Shown here piece by piece: positions 46,618 to 56,268 of a DNA stretch of 64,000 bases. The notes beneath the pieces were generated by a model. That model worked only from the letters and a program-made list of their open reading frames with translations, did no database searches and was not told where the DNA came from. The number at the start of each line of letters is the position of its first letter. Within the stretch, counting starts at the first letter, position 1. This stretch comes from Spirochaetia bacterium (GTDB taxonomy: Bacteria; Spirochaetota; Spirochaetia; Treponematales; Treponemataceae). A program made the position numbers and the translations under genes. Where the stretch lies: assembly GCA_900769975.1 (NCBI GenBank), contig CAAGIR010000142.1:52739-116738 (forward strand). The letters run 5' to 3'.

Positions 46618-48720
46618 TTATCTGATATTTCGCAATATTTCAAGGATTGCAGGACGTTCCACCGCTTTTTTAATTTCATCAATTATTTGCGAAGATTCAG
46701 ACTGAACGGAATTGTTCACAACTGGATTGCCGTTTTCATCTGAATTTGGAACAGTGTCCACACCTGCTTCGTTATTCTGGGATGGAATGCTTACAAGAAC
46801 AACTTCATCATCAACATTAATTCTGTCGTAAAAACCGTTATTTGTAATCTGTGCTTCAGAAATTTCTTCACCTGCATTTGTAACTGTCAGAATACCAATT
46901 ACATCATCATCTTTATAAAATAATCCAGTGCCATAATCAGAAGTTTTAGCGCATCCTTTTTTTATGATTTTAAATTCGGCATCTTTTACGATATTTTCTG
47001 ATTTTCCCAAATCGATTAAAACAGTTTTTCCATTTCTTTTTAAAATTTTTCCGCGAACAGTCAGTTCTTCTAGAACAGAATTTCTAAAACGGCGTAAAAC
47101 CTGAGAAAAACGATTATTTCCTGTTGCAAAAAACTTTTCAGAAGCAATTTCTGTTCCAGTTCTACCAGAATACATTTTTGAATTTAATGTAATGTCATCT
47201 GAACTTTCACTCAGCGAAACAATAATAAAATAATCATAATCATTTGCACGTGCATTTCTAAACGCTTCACCAAAACCAGAAACAGGATTTACCTGAGTTT
47301 TTACAGCAGTTATTGCAACCCCAGAAAAAATATCAGAACAGGCAAGAGCCGTAAGTCGTTCCGTATCAGCATGAATAAAAGATGATTGATTTTCTGTATA
47401 AAAAATTGCTATATTCCACCTGATTTTATCCAAATAAAAAGGATCAACTTTCCATTTTTTTGCAAGATTGTCCTGTAAAAGTGAATCATATGCTTCTATT
47501 TTATCCTGCAGCGCAGTGTCCAGAACAATTTCACTATTTTCCTGAATAAAACTTAATTGAGAAAGATAACTTTCGTGCATTCCGTTCATTTCAAGAATTT
47601 CTGCATATTTAAGTCTTGCTTTTACATTTGAAGGATCAAGCATTATGGCACGCTGCAATTCATAAGAAGAACCAGCATTATCATAACGGGTGATGTATTG
47701 ATTTGCATTTTCAAGGTGATACTCAGCAAAATCTGTACGTCGTGGATCATCAAAAGAAAGGATGTCTTTTACGGTGAGTTCAAGCATCATTCTCATAATT
47801 TCGTCCTGCGGATTTATGTTCAAAGCGGTATCCCACACGTCCACAGCATCTTCTTTGTTTCCCATTTTTTCAAGAGAAATACCTTTTAAATACCAGAAGG
47901 CGGTATTATTTCTGTTTTTTGATATAAGATAATCACACAAATCTATAACTTCGGAATAACGTTTCTGACAATACATTGCATTTGCCAGAAGTTCGTACGC
48001 TTTTTCGTAATTCCCTTTTATTTCAACGGCAATTTTTGCATGTTTTTCGGCAAGAGAAAATTCCCCTTCCATCATATAAATAATTGCCGCCAGATAATGA
48101 ACTTCTGCTTCGCCAGAATAAAACTGCATAGCCTGACGCAAATAATTTTGTGCCACATCATAACGGTTTGTCTGTGCGCAAATAAGTGCCAGCGATAAAA
48201 GTGCCTTCCTGTTTGTTGCCTGTCGTTTTAAAGCTTCTACATACTGATTTTCTGCTCCCGAATATTTTCCGTCAAAAAGTTCAATTTCAGCAAGACCGAA
48301 ATGTGCATCAACATCATTCGGGAAATGTTTTAAAACGCTTTCAAAAATAATTTTTGCTTCATCAAGATTTCCCAGCGCAAGCAGAATCATTCCTTTAAGG
48401 TTTTGTATTTTTGAATTGTTTTTTTCAAATTTTTCTGCTGATTCAAGATAACGGAAAGCAAGGTCATATTCTCCAAGCTGATAGCTGCATCTAGCCAGGT
48501 TAAACCAGGCATCGCTGTAGGCTGGATTAATTGTGACAACTTCCAGGAAATATTGCGAAGCGGTATAATAATCTTCATCTTCAAAATAAGAAAGTGCCTG
48601 ATTGTAAATTTTTACAGGATTTTGTTTTTCTGATTTATTGGAATTATTCTGAGCATATAGACAAAACGAGAACATCAATAAAACAAAAACAAAAATTTTT
48701 ACCTGTACTTTTTTATTCAT
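46618..48720 (-). CDS. Exported TPR-repeat protein
   Basis: About 700 residues. A signal peptide ends near FSFCLYAQN, followed by at least eight tetratricopeptide repeats over about 40-390 (for example YYTASQYFLEVVTINPAYSDA, AEIELFDGKYSGAENQYVEAL). The C-terminal part (about 410-640) is a mixed region that includes RRFRNSVLEELTVRGKIL and is not recognised. TPR proteins act as interaction platforms. The frame overlaps the end of the CorC-like gene; of three nearby ATGs the one at 48720 follows GGAAAGG. Confidence 0.8.
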   Translation of the reverse strand: MNKKVQVKIFVFVLLMFSFCLYAQNNSNKSEKQNPVKIYNQALSYFEDEDYYTASQYFLEVVTINPAYSDAWFNLARCSYQLGEYDLAFRYLESAEKFEKNNSKIQNLKGMILLALGNLDEAKIIFESVLKHFPNDVDAHFGLAEIELFDGKYSGAENQYVEALKRQATNRKALLSLALICAQTNRYDVAQNYLRQAMQFYSGEAEVHYLAAIIYMMEGEFSLAEKHAKIAVEIKGNYEKAYELLANAMYCQKRYSEVIDLCDYLISKNRNNTAFWYLKGISLEKMGNKEDAVDVWDTALNINPQDEIMRMMLELTVKDILSFDDPRRTDFAEYHLENANQYITRYDNAGSSYELQRAIMLDPSNVKARLKYAEILEMNGMHESYLSQLSFIQENSEIVLDTALQDKIEAYDSLLQDNLAKKWKVDPFYLDKIRWNIAIFYTENQSSFIHADTERLTALACSDIFSGVAITAVKTQVNPVSGFGEAFRNARANDYDYFIIVSLSESSDDITLNSKMYSGRTGTEIASEKFFATGNNRFSQVLRRFRNSVLEELTVRGKILKRNGKTVLIDLGKSENIVKDAEFKIIKKGCAKTSDYGTGLFYKDDDVIGILTVTNAGEEISEAQITNNGFYDRINVDDEVVLVSIPSQNNEAGVDTVPNSDENGNPVVNNSVQSESSQIIDEIKKAVERPAILEILRNIR

Positions 48721-49498
48721 CATCCTTTCCATCTTCTGTATTTTTTACAACTTTAACAACGTTAATTCTGTGTCCTTCAATATCCTGAACAATAAAATCA
48801 TAATTATTCCAGGTTGCTTTTTCATATTTTACAGGAACTTTACCAAATAAGTCAAAAACAAAACCACCCAAACTGTCAAAATCTTCGTTAGGGAAATCTG
48901 CTTCTATTGATTCATTCAAATCATCAAGATTAACACGCGCATCACAAAGCCATACATTTTCGCTGACAGTCAGAATATCTTCCTGTTCCTTGTCAAATTC
49001 GTCCTGAATATCACCGACAATTTCTTCGATAATATCTTCCATAGTAACTATGCCCGACATTCCACCGTATTCATCAATTGCAATTGCGATATGAAGATGA
49101 TGACGTTTAAATTCGCGCAAAAGTGAATCAATTCGTTTGCTTTCTGGAACAAAATACGCTTTTCGTGCAAGTTCCTTTAAATTAATTTCGCGGTTTTCGG
49201 CAAGACATTTAATAATATCCTTTACATACAAAACACCAATTACATTATCAATTGATTCTGTATAAACTGGAAAACGAGAATGCCCGCTCAAAACAATTTT
49301 TTTAAAAAGTTCTTCCTGCGGTGTGTCAGAAGAAATAAAATCAACGTCAATTCGGGGAATCATTACTTCTTTTACCGAAGTTTTTGACAAATCCTCTACA
49401 CCTTGAATCATATCTTTTTTTTCTTCATTAAGGATTTCCTGCTGCAAAACCTGATCATCTGTTTCGGACTGTTTTTTCTTATGTTTAAAAAAATTCAT
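48713..49498 (-). CDS. CorC/TlyC-like CBS-domain protein
   Basis: A 261-residue cytoplasmic protein with paired CBS domains (VMIPRIDVDFISSD near 45, HHLHIAIAIDEYGGMSGIVT near 120) and a C-terminal CorC_HlyC transporter-associated domain (VNLDDLNESIEADFPNEDFDSLGG). It has no DUF21 membrane part. Such proteins are linked to magnesium/cobalt efflux; the older haemolysin name TlyC is not evidence of a toxin. It overlaps ybeY by four bases in the conserved phoH-pgpH-ybeY-corC order. Confidence 0.88.
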   Translation of the reverse strand: MNFFKHKKKQSETDDQVLQQEILNEEKKDMIQGVEDLSKTSVKEVMIPRIDVDFISSDTPQEELFKKIVLSGHSRFPVYTESIDNVIGVLYVKDIIKCLAENREINLKELARKAYFVPESKRIDSLLREFKRHHLHIAIAIDEYGGMSGIVTMEDIIEEIVGDIQDEFDKEQEDILTVSENVWLCDARVNLDDLNESIEADFPNEDFDSLGGFVFDLFGKVPVKYEKATWNNYDFIVQDIEGHRINVVKVVKNTEDGKDDE

Positions 49499-49971
49499 TT
49501 TATTATTTTTTCATCCTTTAATTCTGATAATAAATTTTCCTGTATTTTCAACATTTCGCATACAGGTTCAACATTTTTTTCGATATGTTCTTCGCCATGA
49601 TCCATACCATTCAAATGTAAAACACCATGTACCAAAAGTCGTTTCAATTCATCATTATTATTTTCGTCAAAATAATCTGAATTTATAGGTAAAGTTTCAA
49701 GACTGATGATAACATCCCCCACACATTTCCAGACAATTCCGTCTTCTTCGTAAGTCATGTCATTTTCAAAAGATAAAACATCCGTAGTACTGTCAATTCC
49801 ACGATACGTTTTATTAAGCTGCTGCATATATTCATCATTACAAAAAAGAACAGAAATTTCTTCATTCTCAAAGTCCAGCTTTTCTAAAACTTTTTGTAAA
49901 AATGGTTCTACAAGGCTAAGCCACTGCGGTTCATCAATATTTTCCTGAACATCTACATAAATTCTATTCAC
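49495..49971 (-). CDS. ybeY: Endoribonuclease YbeY
   Basis: A 158-residue metal-dependent RNase involved in 16S rRNA 3' end maturation and ribosome quality control. The zinc site is HGVLHLNGMDHGEEH near residue 118, and the strand YRGIDSTTDVLSFEND near 58 is typical. It overlaps both neighbours (corC by four bases, pgpH by eight), so the cluster is translated as a unit. Confidence 0.93.
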   Translation of the reverse strand: MNRIYVDVQENIDEPQWLSLVEPFLQKVLEKLDFENEEISVLFCNDEYMQQLNKTYRGIDSTTDVLSFENDMTYEEDGIVWKCVGDVIISLETLPINSDYFDENNNDELKRLLVHGVLHLNGMDHGEEHIEKNVEPVCEMLKIQENLLSELKDEKIIK

Positions 49972-51808
49972 TTTTTTCTCCGCCTTCGCTTTTTACCTGA
50001 TTTTTTGTCTGAGATGACTGCGTTTCTTTTTTTACATTTTTTTGTGCCGCAGATGATTGTAGAACAGAACCATTATTCTGTACATGATTTACACTTTGAT
50101 TTTGTGCCTGCTGTGCCTGATTCTGCTGATTTGACGGCTGTGAATCCGGGTCCTGTTGATTTTGATATTTAATTCTGTTGTGATAATAACCTGTCAGAAG
50201 ATTTACAAAAGAATTTTTTATTTTTGAAATATCGCTGAACGTTAAATCACAATTATCAAGCTGGCCATGTTCAATTTTTTGACTTATAAGATTTGAAATG
50301 AATTTTTCTAATCTTGAAGATGTAGGATTATCAACAGTGTGGCAAGCGGCTTCAACAGTGTCTGCCAGCATAACTACAGCAGATTCTTTTGATGAAGGCG
50401 GATTTCCAGGATATGCAAAATCTTCCGGACTTAATGTTGCATCTTTTTTTGTTGCTTCATTATAAAAATAAGTGATAATGCTGTTTCCATGGTGTTCTGC
50501 AATTATATCTATAACCGCCTGAGGTAGATGAAGCTGGTGAGCTTTTTCAATACCTTTACGAACGTGACTTTTTATAACGCTTGCCGATAAAGTCGGATTA
50601 ATATCATTATGCTTATTCTGCATATTCAGCTGGTTTTCGACAAAATATTCGCTCTGTTCGATTTTACCTATATCATGATAATAACCACCAACTCTACCCA
50701 AAATAGGATTTGCATTAATTTCACGACATGCACTTTCTGCCAGTTGTGCCACCATCATAGAATGATTATATGTTCCGTTTGCCAGAATCTGCATTTGCTT
50801 AAAAATCGGAGTGTTATTATCACTTAAATCCATAAGTCTAAAAACACTTGCTGTATTCAAAATTGCTTCAAGCGGTGTTAAAAGCCCCAATGTTAAAATA
50901 CCTGAGATAAAACCGTTTATGGACACCCCAAAAAGTAAAGGCGCACAGTTGCTTATAGTTTCATTAAAAATGACATGCATCAAAAGAATAAAAACATCGT
51001 CAAATAAAGCAAGTAAAATGCCCGCAACAACAAGGTCAATTCGTCGTTCAATTTTCCTTACAATTACAGTCGAACTTAACGAAGATGCCAGCGTAAACAA
51101 AAAAGTCGGAATCTGCCATCCGCTTGCATTAAATACTCCAAGCGAAATGATAAATGACAGAAGAACTGCCGAAAGATTTCCATATAAAATGGTCACTAGC
51201 ATAATGGAAATTGCCGTAGGTATGATTATACATATACTGTAAGGAGAAGAAAATGCAGAAAGTTTTCCGCCAAAAGCCGTTATAAAATAAACCAGAATAA
51301 AAAGAATTACGTGCAGCAGACATTCTTTAAATAAAACTTTTCTTCCGAACTGAACAAAAGAAAACAAAAGGTACCACATAATTGCAAGCATTAACAGAAA
51401 AAGTTCACTGTTTGCAAATGCCCTGTAATCAATATACAAAGGAGATGCTGCCATCTTTTTTAATTTTGCATAACCGTCCTCTGTAATGGGAAAACCTTTT
51501 TTTATGATTTTTTCACCTTTTGTAATGGAAACAGGGTCAAGTTCATCTGGTGATAAAGAACGGTCCGCAACAATAGTTCTGTCAGAAATTTGTCCTATTT
51601 CAAAATCTGATATAGAAAAATTTGCCACAGTTTGAACAGTTGTAATTTTCATAAAATTAACAGCCGAAACTGCCAGCAGACCTGCAAAAAACAGAATTAA
51701 AAAACCATAGTTTTTTTTCACATATTCTGCCGTAGAAGCAAAAAACTGAGAAAATATATTCTGCTTTTCATTTTCGCTTCTTTCAGATTTAATCGTTTTG
51801 TTTTTCAT
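49964..51808 (-). CDS. PgpH-like membrane HD phosphodiesterase with a short sensor domain
   Basis: About 614 residues. One membrane helix lies near 35-53, a periplasmic segment of only about 80 residues follows, then a seven-helix bundle (about 135-335), a cytoplasmic HD domain (NHSMMVAQLAESACREI, GGYYHDIGKIEQSEYF), and a Gln/Asn/Ser-rich tail of about 60 residues. PgpH proteins hydrolyse cyclic di-AMP. Typical members carry about 250 extracytoplasmic residues. The gene lies between phoH and ybeY, the usual place. ATG 51808 is preferred because AAAGG lies nine bases upstream; ATG 51814 is possible. Confidence 0.85.
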   Translation of the reverse strand: MKNKTIKSERSENEKQNIFSQFFASTAEYVKKNYGFLILFFAGLLAVSAVNFMKITTVQTVANFSISDFEIGQISDRTIVADRSLSPDELDPVSITKGEKIIKKGFPITEDGYAKLKKMAASPLYIDYRAFANSELFLLMLAIMWYLLFSFVQFGRKVLFKECLLHVILFILVYFITAFGGKLSAFSSPYSICIIIPTAISIMLVTILYGNLSAVLLSFIISLGVFNASGWQIPTFLFTLASSLSSTVIVRKIERRIDLVVAGILLALFDDVFILLMHVIFNETISNCAPLLFGVSINGFISGILTLGLLTPLEAILNTASVFRLMDLSDNNTPIFKQMQILANGTYNHSMMVAQLAESACREINANPILGRVGGYYHDIGKIEQSEYFVENQLNMQNKHNDINPTLSASVIKSHVRKGIEKAHQLHLPQAVIDIIAEHHGNSIITYFYNEATKKDATLSPEDFAYPGNPPSSKESAVVMLADTVEAACHTVDNPTSSRLEKFISNLISQKIEHGQLDNCDLTFSDISKIKNSFVNLLTGYYHNRIKYQNQQDPDSQPSNQQNQAQQAQNQSVNHVQNNGSVLQSSAAQKNVKKETQSSQTKNQVKSEGGEKSE

Positions 51809-52742
51809 TTTCATAAGCCTTTACAATCTTTTTTACAAGTTGATTTCTTACAACATCATTTGCCGTAAGCTCCATAAAACCAATATCATCTATATTATAT
51901 AATATATCAATTGCAGATATAAGACCAGAAGTATTCTTTTTAGGCAAATCAATTTGCGAAGGATCACCAGTTACAAACACTTTTGTATTTTCACCCATTC
52001 TTGTAAGGAACATTTTCATCTGCGAAGTTGTCGTATTCTGTGCTTCATCTAATATTACAACACAATTATTTAAAGTTCTACCTCGCATATATGCCAAAGG
52101 TGCTGCTTCCACAACACCAATTTCAAAAAGATGCTTTACCGTTTCCACAGCAAGAACGTTTTCCATTGCATCTTTTAAAGGACGAAGATACGGGTCAATT
52201 TTATCTTCCAAATCACCTGGCAAAAATCCTAAATTTTCTCCTGCTTCCACAACAGGCCGTGTAATTATGAGTTTGTTTTTTTTATGATTTAAAATTAATC
52301 GTAAGGCTTCGCAAACTGCCAGAAAAGTTTTTCCGCTTCCTGCTGAACCCGTACAGAATACCATATCTTTTGATTGAAGAAGTGATATATATTCAGCCTG
52401 CCCTTGTGTTCTTGGGTATACTTTTTTAACAGCTCCTGGAATAAGAATTGACATTTGATTTATATCAACTTTTCTCTGAGCATTCAGCACCGTTAAAATA
52501 ATATCCTGTGCATCTTTATTTATATAATCTGGAGAAAGACGGATTTCATCAATTATTCTGTCAATGATGAATTTAAATTTCTGGCAAATTTCTGGATTTG
52601 AATTGTCTACAGAGAGTTCATTACCTTTTGTAAATATCTGAACACCAAGATGTTCTTCTATGAGCTGCAAGTTTTTGTCATTCATTCCACATAAACTGAA
52701 AAGCACTTCATTATCTGGAACTACAATAGTATATTCATTCAT
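51789..52742 (-). CDS. PhoH-family ATPase
   Basis: A 317-residue PhoH/YbeZ-type protein. Walker A is CTGSAGSGKTFLAVCEAL near 130 and Walker B is CVVILDEAQNTTTSQMK near 230, with a VFVTGDPSQIDLP motif III after it. An N-terminal RNA-binding-like region precedes. PhoH works with YbeY in RNA metabolism. The end overlaps the pgpH-like gene by about 20 bases. Confidence 0.93.
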   Translation of the reverse strand: MNEYTIVVPDNEVLFSLCGMNDKNLQLIEEHLGVQIFTKGNELSVDNSNPEICQKFKFIIDRIIDEIRLSPDYINKDAQDIILTVLNAQRKVDINQMSILIPGAVKKVYPRTQGQAEYISLLQSKDMVFCTGSAGSGKTFLAVCEALRLILNHKKNKLIITRPVVEAGENLGFLPGDLEDKIDPYLRPLKDAMENVLAVETVKHLFEIGVVEAAPLAYMRGRTLNNCVVILDEAQNTTTSQMKMFLTRMGENTKVFVTGDPSQIDLPKKNTSGLISAIDILYNIDDIGFMELTANDVVRNQLVKKIVKAYENEKQND

Positions 52743-52809
52743 ATATTATCTCATTAATTATATAGAAAAAAAACAGTTTTGACAATTTTTGTACATTTTT
52801 CCCGCTGTT

Positions 52810-55800
52810 TTATTCAAGTTTCCATTCTCCATATTCGTCTTTTATAGTTGTCTTAATGCTGTCCATAGGATTCCATACAACGCCGATTGTAAAATAAGGA
52901 TTAAAATCATAAGTTTTTCTGCCGTTCTTTGTTATGATTCTTGGTTCTATTTTTAAAGTCATATTAAGTTTCCAGTCATGCAAATCATGCGAAAGCGTCA
53001 TATTTAAAGATTTTAATTTAAAACCAGACTGTTCACGTTTGGAAGTATCATCAAAACGAAAGGAATTAAATAAATCTACAAACATATTAAACGGGAAGAA
53101 ACCGCCGTCATTGTAATAATCACCTTCTTCATTATGAAAATACCAGTACAAAACGGAGTTTCTCGAAGTTGAAGAAAATGTTAAATCCAAAAATTTATAT
53201 AATTTAAATGTGATGGACGGAGAAAATACAAAATAACTGTTTGTCGGCCTTATAAAATCGTAAACTATGCTAGTACTGAGTGACGGAGCAACAGAAATAC
53301 GGTTAAACCACCTGTAAAAAGTTTTTGAAGGCGGTGTATAACTGAACGAAAGACTATATGGAGCAAATTCTTTATCAGATTTTGCAACCCATCCTTTGAT
53401 TTTGTCAAAATCGTAAACAGTAGCATAAGAAGACAAATAAGAAATTGAAAGACCGTTCCACGAAAGTGAAAATTTCAAACTGTCGTGATGCTCTTCATCA
53501 AGATTATATGTATAAGACTGTGAAAAAGACAAGGTATTTGAAAAAAGAGGAAATGAAATTGATAACGATTGTGAAAGAGGTTTTTTCTTCCATTTTTCTT
53601 CCTGAGAAACATTTTCTTCTTTTGTTTTTTCCTGAAGTCCTGTAGAAATTGAGGCACTTACGTAAGGGAAAGTCAATCCAAATGTTGCATTATATTGTTT
53701 TAAAAGAGGACGCATTACTGTAGAAAGGCTAAGCGATTGTCCAATTTTCTTTTCAAATTCTTTTGCACTTAAAACAACAGAAAGCGAATTTACGGTGATG
53801 GATTTTTCGTCGTCCCAGTCAACAGTGTAATTATCCCATCTGTCTTCATCATTTTCTGTTGTAAATTCCCTTCGGAACAATTTTATGTTTGAATTCCACG
53901 AAACACTTGAATCACTAAAAACATCATAATAAATGAACGGTTTTATGGTAATGGAATTTGTATTAATAATGTCTTGAGACTGTGCTTTATTATCTGCCCG
54001 ATACATATTTTTAATTTCGCTTTCTTTATATCCGCCGATTGAAGTATCATCAGAAATAAACGGGTGATCCTGCCATATAGGAGAATAAGAAATTGCATTC
54101 GAAACGTTAAAAAAACTGCCACCATAATTAAAATCACTTTTTAAACTTACTGGAGTTTTTAAAGTATACATAAATGAACGTGCATCTTTCCATTGAAAAT
54201 CGCCCGACTGTTTTAAATGCGTAGAAGCATAAGCCAGCTGTGAATTATAATTTGCAGAAGCAGAATATGTTAATTTATAATTAATGCCGTCCTGTATTTT
54301 TTGTGCAGATGGAGTATACGTTATTTCTGGCAGATAAAACTGAAAATCCTGAATAGACGGTTCTTTTTGTTTTTCTTCTGTTTTTGTTTCATTACTTTCT
54401 TTTTTTTCTTCCTGACTATCCTGTTCTTTTTTCATTTCTTCCTGTTCTTTTTCAATCTGTTTTTCTGATTTTAATTCATCAGGTTTGTTCAGATTTATAG
54501 GAAAAGAAACTTTGTCAGTGGTTTTCTGATTTTTTGCAGGAAGCGGCCAGGAAAAAAGCGTACCGCTCATAGAAACTGAGATATTTGCAGGAATTATAGA
54601 AGAAGGATAATAAAAGCGTCGTTCCGGGGTATTTTCTACCCATTCTGTGCTGAATTTTTCTGTATCATAATAATAAATTTTCTCTCCGTTTATTACTTCC
54701 GAAAAAGTTGCATTTTTTGTAGAAAAACTTACAGAAGATTTAAACGACATCGATAAACTGGAAACAAACGGTTTTAATAAATCTGGAATTTTTGGTGAAA
54801 AAGAACTGTTTATCTGCCATATAAAAGACGAAACTTCTGAAATTGAAACGGTTTCTGAATCACTGTTAGTAGAATCAAGAAGATAAGAAATCCAGTCCAT
54901 ATTTTCGTTGCGGTAAGTTTTAAAATCATAACCATAATACGGATCAGAATAAATTGGAAGTGAAATGCTCAGCGTAAAAGGCTTAGAAAGATTAAACTCC
55001 AGTTTTCCACTGTATCTGAAAGGAAGTTCAACTCCCATAAATTTTGGCTTATCCCAATAAACATTTCCTGCATAATCAAAAGGATAATAAGAAGTCCCGT
55101 TTTTTATGATTGTACGGCTAAATCCAAGGTCCAGATTTAATGCTATTTTTGAAATATAATCAGTTTTTGGATTAAAATTAAAGTCAAAACCAACCATTCC
55201 GCCAAGATTTGAATACCAGTCTGCCATCACCTTAAAATATTGCGAAGAATCCCCAGTATAATCTTTATCCAGATTATGTAAAACAAGTCCTTCAAGTTTC
55301 TGTTCTTTTAAAGTAGACGGACGGATAAAATTATACAAACCTTTTAAAGTTTCAGAAGAAGTGGATTCCGTTTGTGAACTGCTTGAAGATGAAGACGACG
55401 AAGATGATGTGTCAAGCGGTTTTCGTCCCCATAAATATGTCGTTGTCTGAATGGAATAGCCTTCTCGTTTTCTTGTAGTGAAAACAGGATTAAAAACAAG
55501 TTCATCTTTCGGATAATAAAACGCAGGAAGATATAAAACAGGCACAGAGCCCAGAAATAAAAGCGCATTAAAAAAGGCAAATTCTCCGCCAGGCAAAAGC
55601 CATGTTCTTGTAGCATTAATTTTCCAGTGAGGATTTTCATCATCACAAAAAGTTAATGTAGAATTTTTAAATGCAATTGTATTTTCACTGCCCTTTCCAA
55701 ATAAATCAGAAAAAACGATGAGCGTTGAACCAGAAGGAAGATTTAATGCATCGGATTGAGTCTGAATTACTTTTCCACCGTCAAAAACACCTTCAAGAGT

Positions 55801-56178
55801 TGAAGTATTTAACAAAAGTGAAGAAGCATACGTAGTTTCACCACCAGAAGCAGAACTTTTTGTAGTTATCTGAACATTTCCTTCTGCATAAATCATTTCT
55901 GTTTTTCTGTCATAAGTGATTCTGTCTGCAAGAATTTCAGAAGTTGATTCCCCTTTTTGTACAGAAAGTTCCACAGAACCTTCCAGAATAATTAAGTCGT
56001 TGCCCGTCTGTTCACTTTTTTTGTAAGAAGTCTGACGTGCGTTTTTTATGCTGATTGTAGTAATTTCCGTTTCCTGTGCAAAAACTATCCCTCCAAAAAA
56101 CACAAAAAACAATATATTTAATAGAAGAAAAATGTTTTTTTTACAGGAAATATTAAAGCATTTAAAATAATTTTTCAT
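52810..56178 (-). CDS. LptD-like (OstA) outer-membrane protein
   Basis: About 1122 residues. A signal peptide (ILFFVFFGGIVFAQE) is followed by an OstA/LptD N-terminal jellyroll block (LEGSVELSVQKGESTSEILADRITY, MIYAEGNVQITTKS), then a long barrel-like run of amphipathic strands. Two low-complexity inserts stand out: a Ser run of about 11 residues near 265 and a Lys/Glu-rich stretch near 590-625. LptD exports lipopolysaccharide, but treponemes are generally thought to lack LPS, so a glycolipid may be the cargo. The start is uncertain; ATG 56178 fits the signal peptide. Confidence 0.78.
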   Translation of the reverse strand: MKNYFKCFNISCKKNIFLLLNILFFVFFGGIVFAQETEITTISIKNARQTSYKKSEQTGNDLIILEGSVELSVQKGESTSEILADRITYDRKTEMIYAEGNVQITTKSSASGGETTYASSLLLNTSTLEGVFDGGKVIQTQSDALNLPSGSTLIVFSDLFGKGSENTIAFKNSTLTFCDDENPHWKINATRTWLLPGGEFAFFNALLFLGSVPVLYLPAFYYPKDELVFNPVFTTRKREGYSIQTTTYLWGRKPLDTSSSSSSSSSSSQTESTSSETLKGLYNFIRPSTLKEQKLEGLVLHNLDKDYTGDSSQYFKVMADWYSNLGGMVGFDFNFNPKTDYISKIALNLDLGFSRTIIKNGTSYYPFDYAGNVYWDKPKFMGVELPFRYSGKLEFNLSKPFTLSISLPIYSDPYYGYDFKTYRNENMDWISYLLDSTNSDSETVSISEVSSFIWQINSSFSPKIPDLLKPFVSSLSMSFKSSVSFSTKNATFSEVINGEKIYYYDTEKFSTEWVENTPERRFYYPSSIIPANISVSMSGTLFSWPLPAKNQKTTDKVSFPINLNKPDELKSEKQIEKEQEEMKKEQDSQEEKKESNETKTEEKQKEPSIQDFQFYLPEITYTPSAQKIQDGINYKLTYSASANYNSQLAYASTHLKQSGDFQWKDARSFMYTLKTPVSLKSDFNYGGSFFNVSNAISYSPIWQDHPFISDDTSIGGYKESEIKNMYRADNKAQSQDIINTNSITIKPFIYYDVFSDSSVSWNSNIKLFRREFTTENDEDRWDNYTVDWDDEKSITVNSLSVVLSAKEFEKKIGQSLSLSTVMRPLLKQYNATFGLTFPYVSASISTGLQEKTKEENVSQEEKWKKKPLSQSLSISFPLFSNTLSFSQSYTYNLDEEHHDSLKFSLSWNGLSISYLSSYATVYDFDKIKGWVAKSDKEFAPYSLSFSYTPPSKTFYRWFNRISVAPSLSTSIVYDFIRPTNSYFVFSPSITFKLYKFLDLTFSSTSRNSVLYWYFHNEEGDYYNDGGFFPFNMFVDLFNSFRFDDTSKREQSGFKLKSLNMTLSHDLHDWKLNMTLKIEPRIITKNGRKTYDFNPYFTIGVVWNPMDSIKTTIKDEYGEWKLE

Positions 56179-56268
56179 CACAAAAAAAACATTATGAGGA
56201 TTATGACATCTTATTTGAGAATTTATTTTTTGTAATGAAAGATATTTTTCTTTTAACAATAAAATTTC

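Noticed and set aside
48713..49498. Haemolysin (TlyC) virulence gene
   Set aside because: The protein is a cytoplasmic CBS/CorC-domain protein in the phoH-ybeY cluster; the haemolysin name is historical and no toxin feature is seen.
55375..55415. Serine run in the LptD-like gene as a phase-variable microsatellite
   Set aside because: The codons are mixed (TCA, TCT, TCG, AGC, AGT), so there is no simple nucleotide repeat to slip.
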